Below, piece by piece: positions 37,106 to 37,227 of a stretch of 37,227 nt of DNA. The notes beneath the pieces are model-generated. The model was given only the letters and a program-made list of their open reading frames with translations. It was not told the DNA's origin and did no database searches. The stretch spans positions 92,206 through 129,432 of the forward strand of contig PBFH01000005.1 of NCBI GenBank assembly GCA_002719885.1. The letters run 5' to 3'. The position numbers and the translations under genes were made by a program. How positions within the stretch are numbered: the stretch's first letter is position 1; each line of letters starts with the position of its first letter. The stretch comes from Rhodospirillaceae bacterium (lineage in GTDB: Bacteria; Pseudomonadota; Alphaproteobacteria; MPNO01; UBA2964).

Positions 37106-37227
37106 ATGGACTATAGGAAATCTAATCTTGGCTATTTTAATAGCGGCGCCGCAGATACCTACCCAAACAAAACAGCATTAATAGATCTATCCGGAACAAA
37201 GGTCACAAGAATAACTCATCGACAGTT
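37106..37227 (+). CDS. AMP-binding (acyl-CoA synthetase-like) protein, N-terminal fragment
   Basis: Open from ATG 37106 to the window edge (40 codons). The N-terminus reads NLGYFNSGAADTYPNKTALIDL, the usual beginning of ANL-family ligases (a helix, then YP-x-K-x-ALID). The rest, including the P-loop, is outside the window, so this is a tentative call. It starts 8 bases after the ygfZ stop. Confidence 0.6.
   Translation, partial: MDYRKSNLGYFNSGAADTYPNKTALIDLSGTKVTRITHRQ

Overview
The window looks like chromosome from an AT-rich, probably marine alphaproteobacterium (about 40% G+C by eye; no composition was computed). The evidence for this group is the cvpA-purF-SDR order, a DUF2794 protein, a protein with Ig-like repeats and a C-terminal LysM, an FtsB of the form found in alphaproteobacteria (HAIQGDRGLLAW), and type 2 IPP isomerase. 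A Rhodospirillales-like relative is my best guess; the order is not certain. No rRNA, tRNA, CRISPR array, IS element or integrase was seen.

Layout. 1-2381 (+): the tail of cvpA, purF and an SDR reductase. 2389-5727 (-): an envelope/ribosome operon, YfgM-like TPR protein, bamB, der. 5897-6238 (+): DUF2794. 6259-8081 (-): type 2 isopentenyl-diphosphate isomerase and a Nudix hydrolase. 8135-11071 (-): a small two-TM protein, a NodU/CmcH-type carbamoyltransferase and a NodB-type deacetylase, which look like a glycan-decoration locus. 11072-14622: an accessory stretch ending exactly at the stop codon of guaA. 14623-19579 (-): ppx/gppA, rlmE, guaB, guaA. 19754-21322 (+): an acyl-CoA synthetase-like enzyme. 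21341-24037 (-): a Lys-rich lipoprotein, a dihaem cytochrome c and an Ig/LysM protein. 24189-24734 (+): a LOG-family enzyme. 24777-28670 (-): recA and alaS. 29076-30525 (+): ftsB and nitronate monooxygenase. 30533-31075 (-): a VOC protein. 31232-36030 (-): a tightly overlapped glycan operon, GT9, GT4, GT4, asnB. 36192-37227 (+): ygfZ and the start of another AMP-binding enzyme.

The most interesting structure is at 11429-14637. The last codons of guaA (14623-14637) are echoed at 12981-12995 and 11576-11590. Each echo is flanked at fixed distances by direct-repeat doublets YTTTGAA-N4-CTTTGAA with an 11-bp period. Two single-gene units lie between the three copies. One encodes a trypsin-like lipoprotein protease and the other an exported arylsulfotransferase-like propeller. 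The two units share a leader (63 bp identical) and a trailer (117 bp, about 90% identical). This is the geometry expected when tyrosine-recombinase elements integrate in tandem at the guaA 3' end (core plus P and P' arms), but no integrase is present. I interpret it as a guaA-anchored array of integrase-less gene cassettes. A third, more diverged unit may continue to lower coordinates and carry a small ribbon-helix-helix-like ORF.

The rest is mostly housekeeping: purine synthesis (purF, guaB, guaA), translation and ribosome assembly (alaS, rlmE, der), recombination (recA), division (ftsB), outer-membrane assembly (bamB), isoprenoid synthesis (fni) and surface polysaccharide synthesis.
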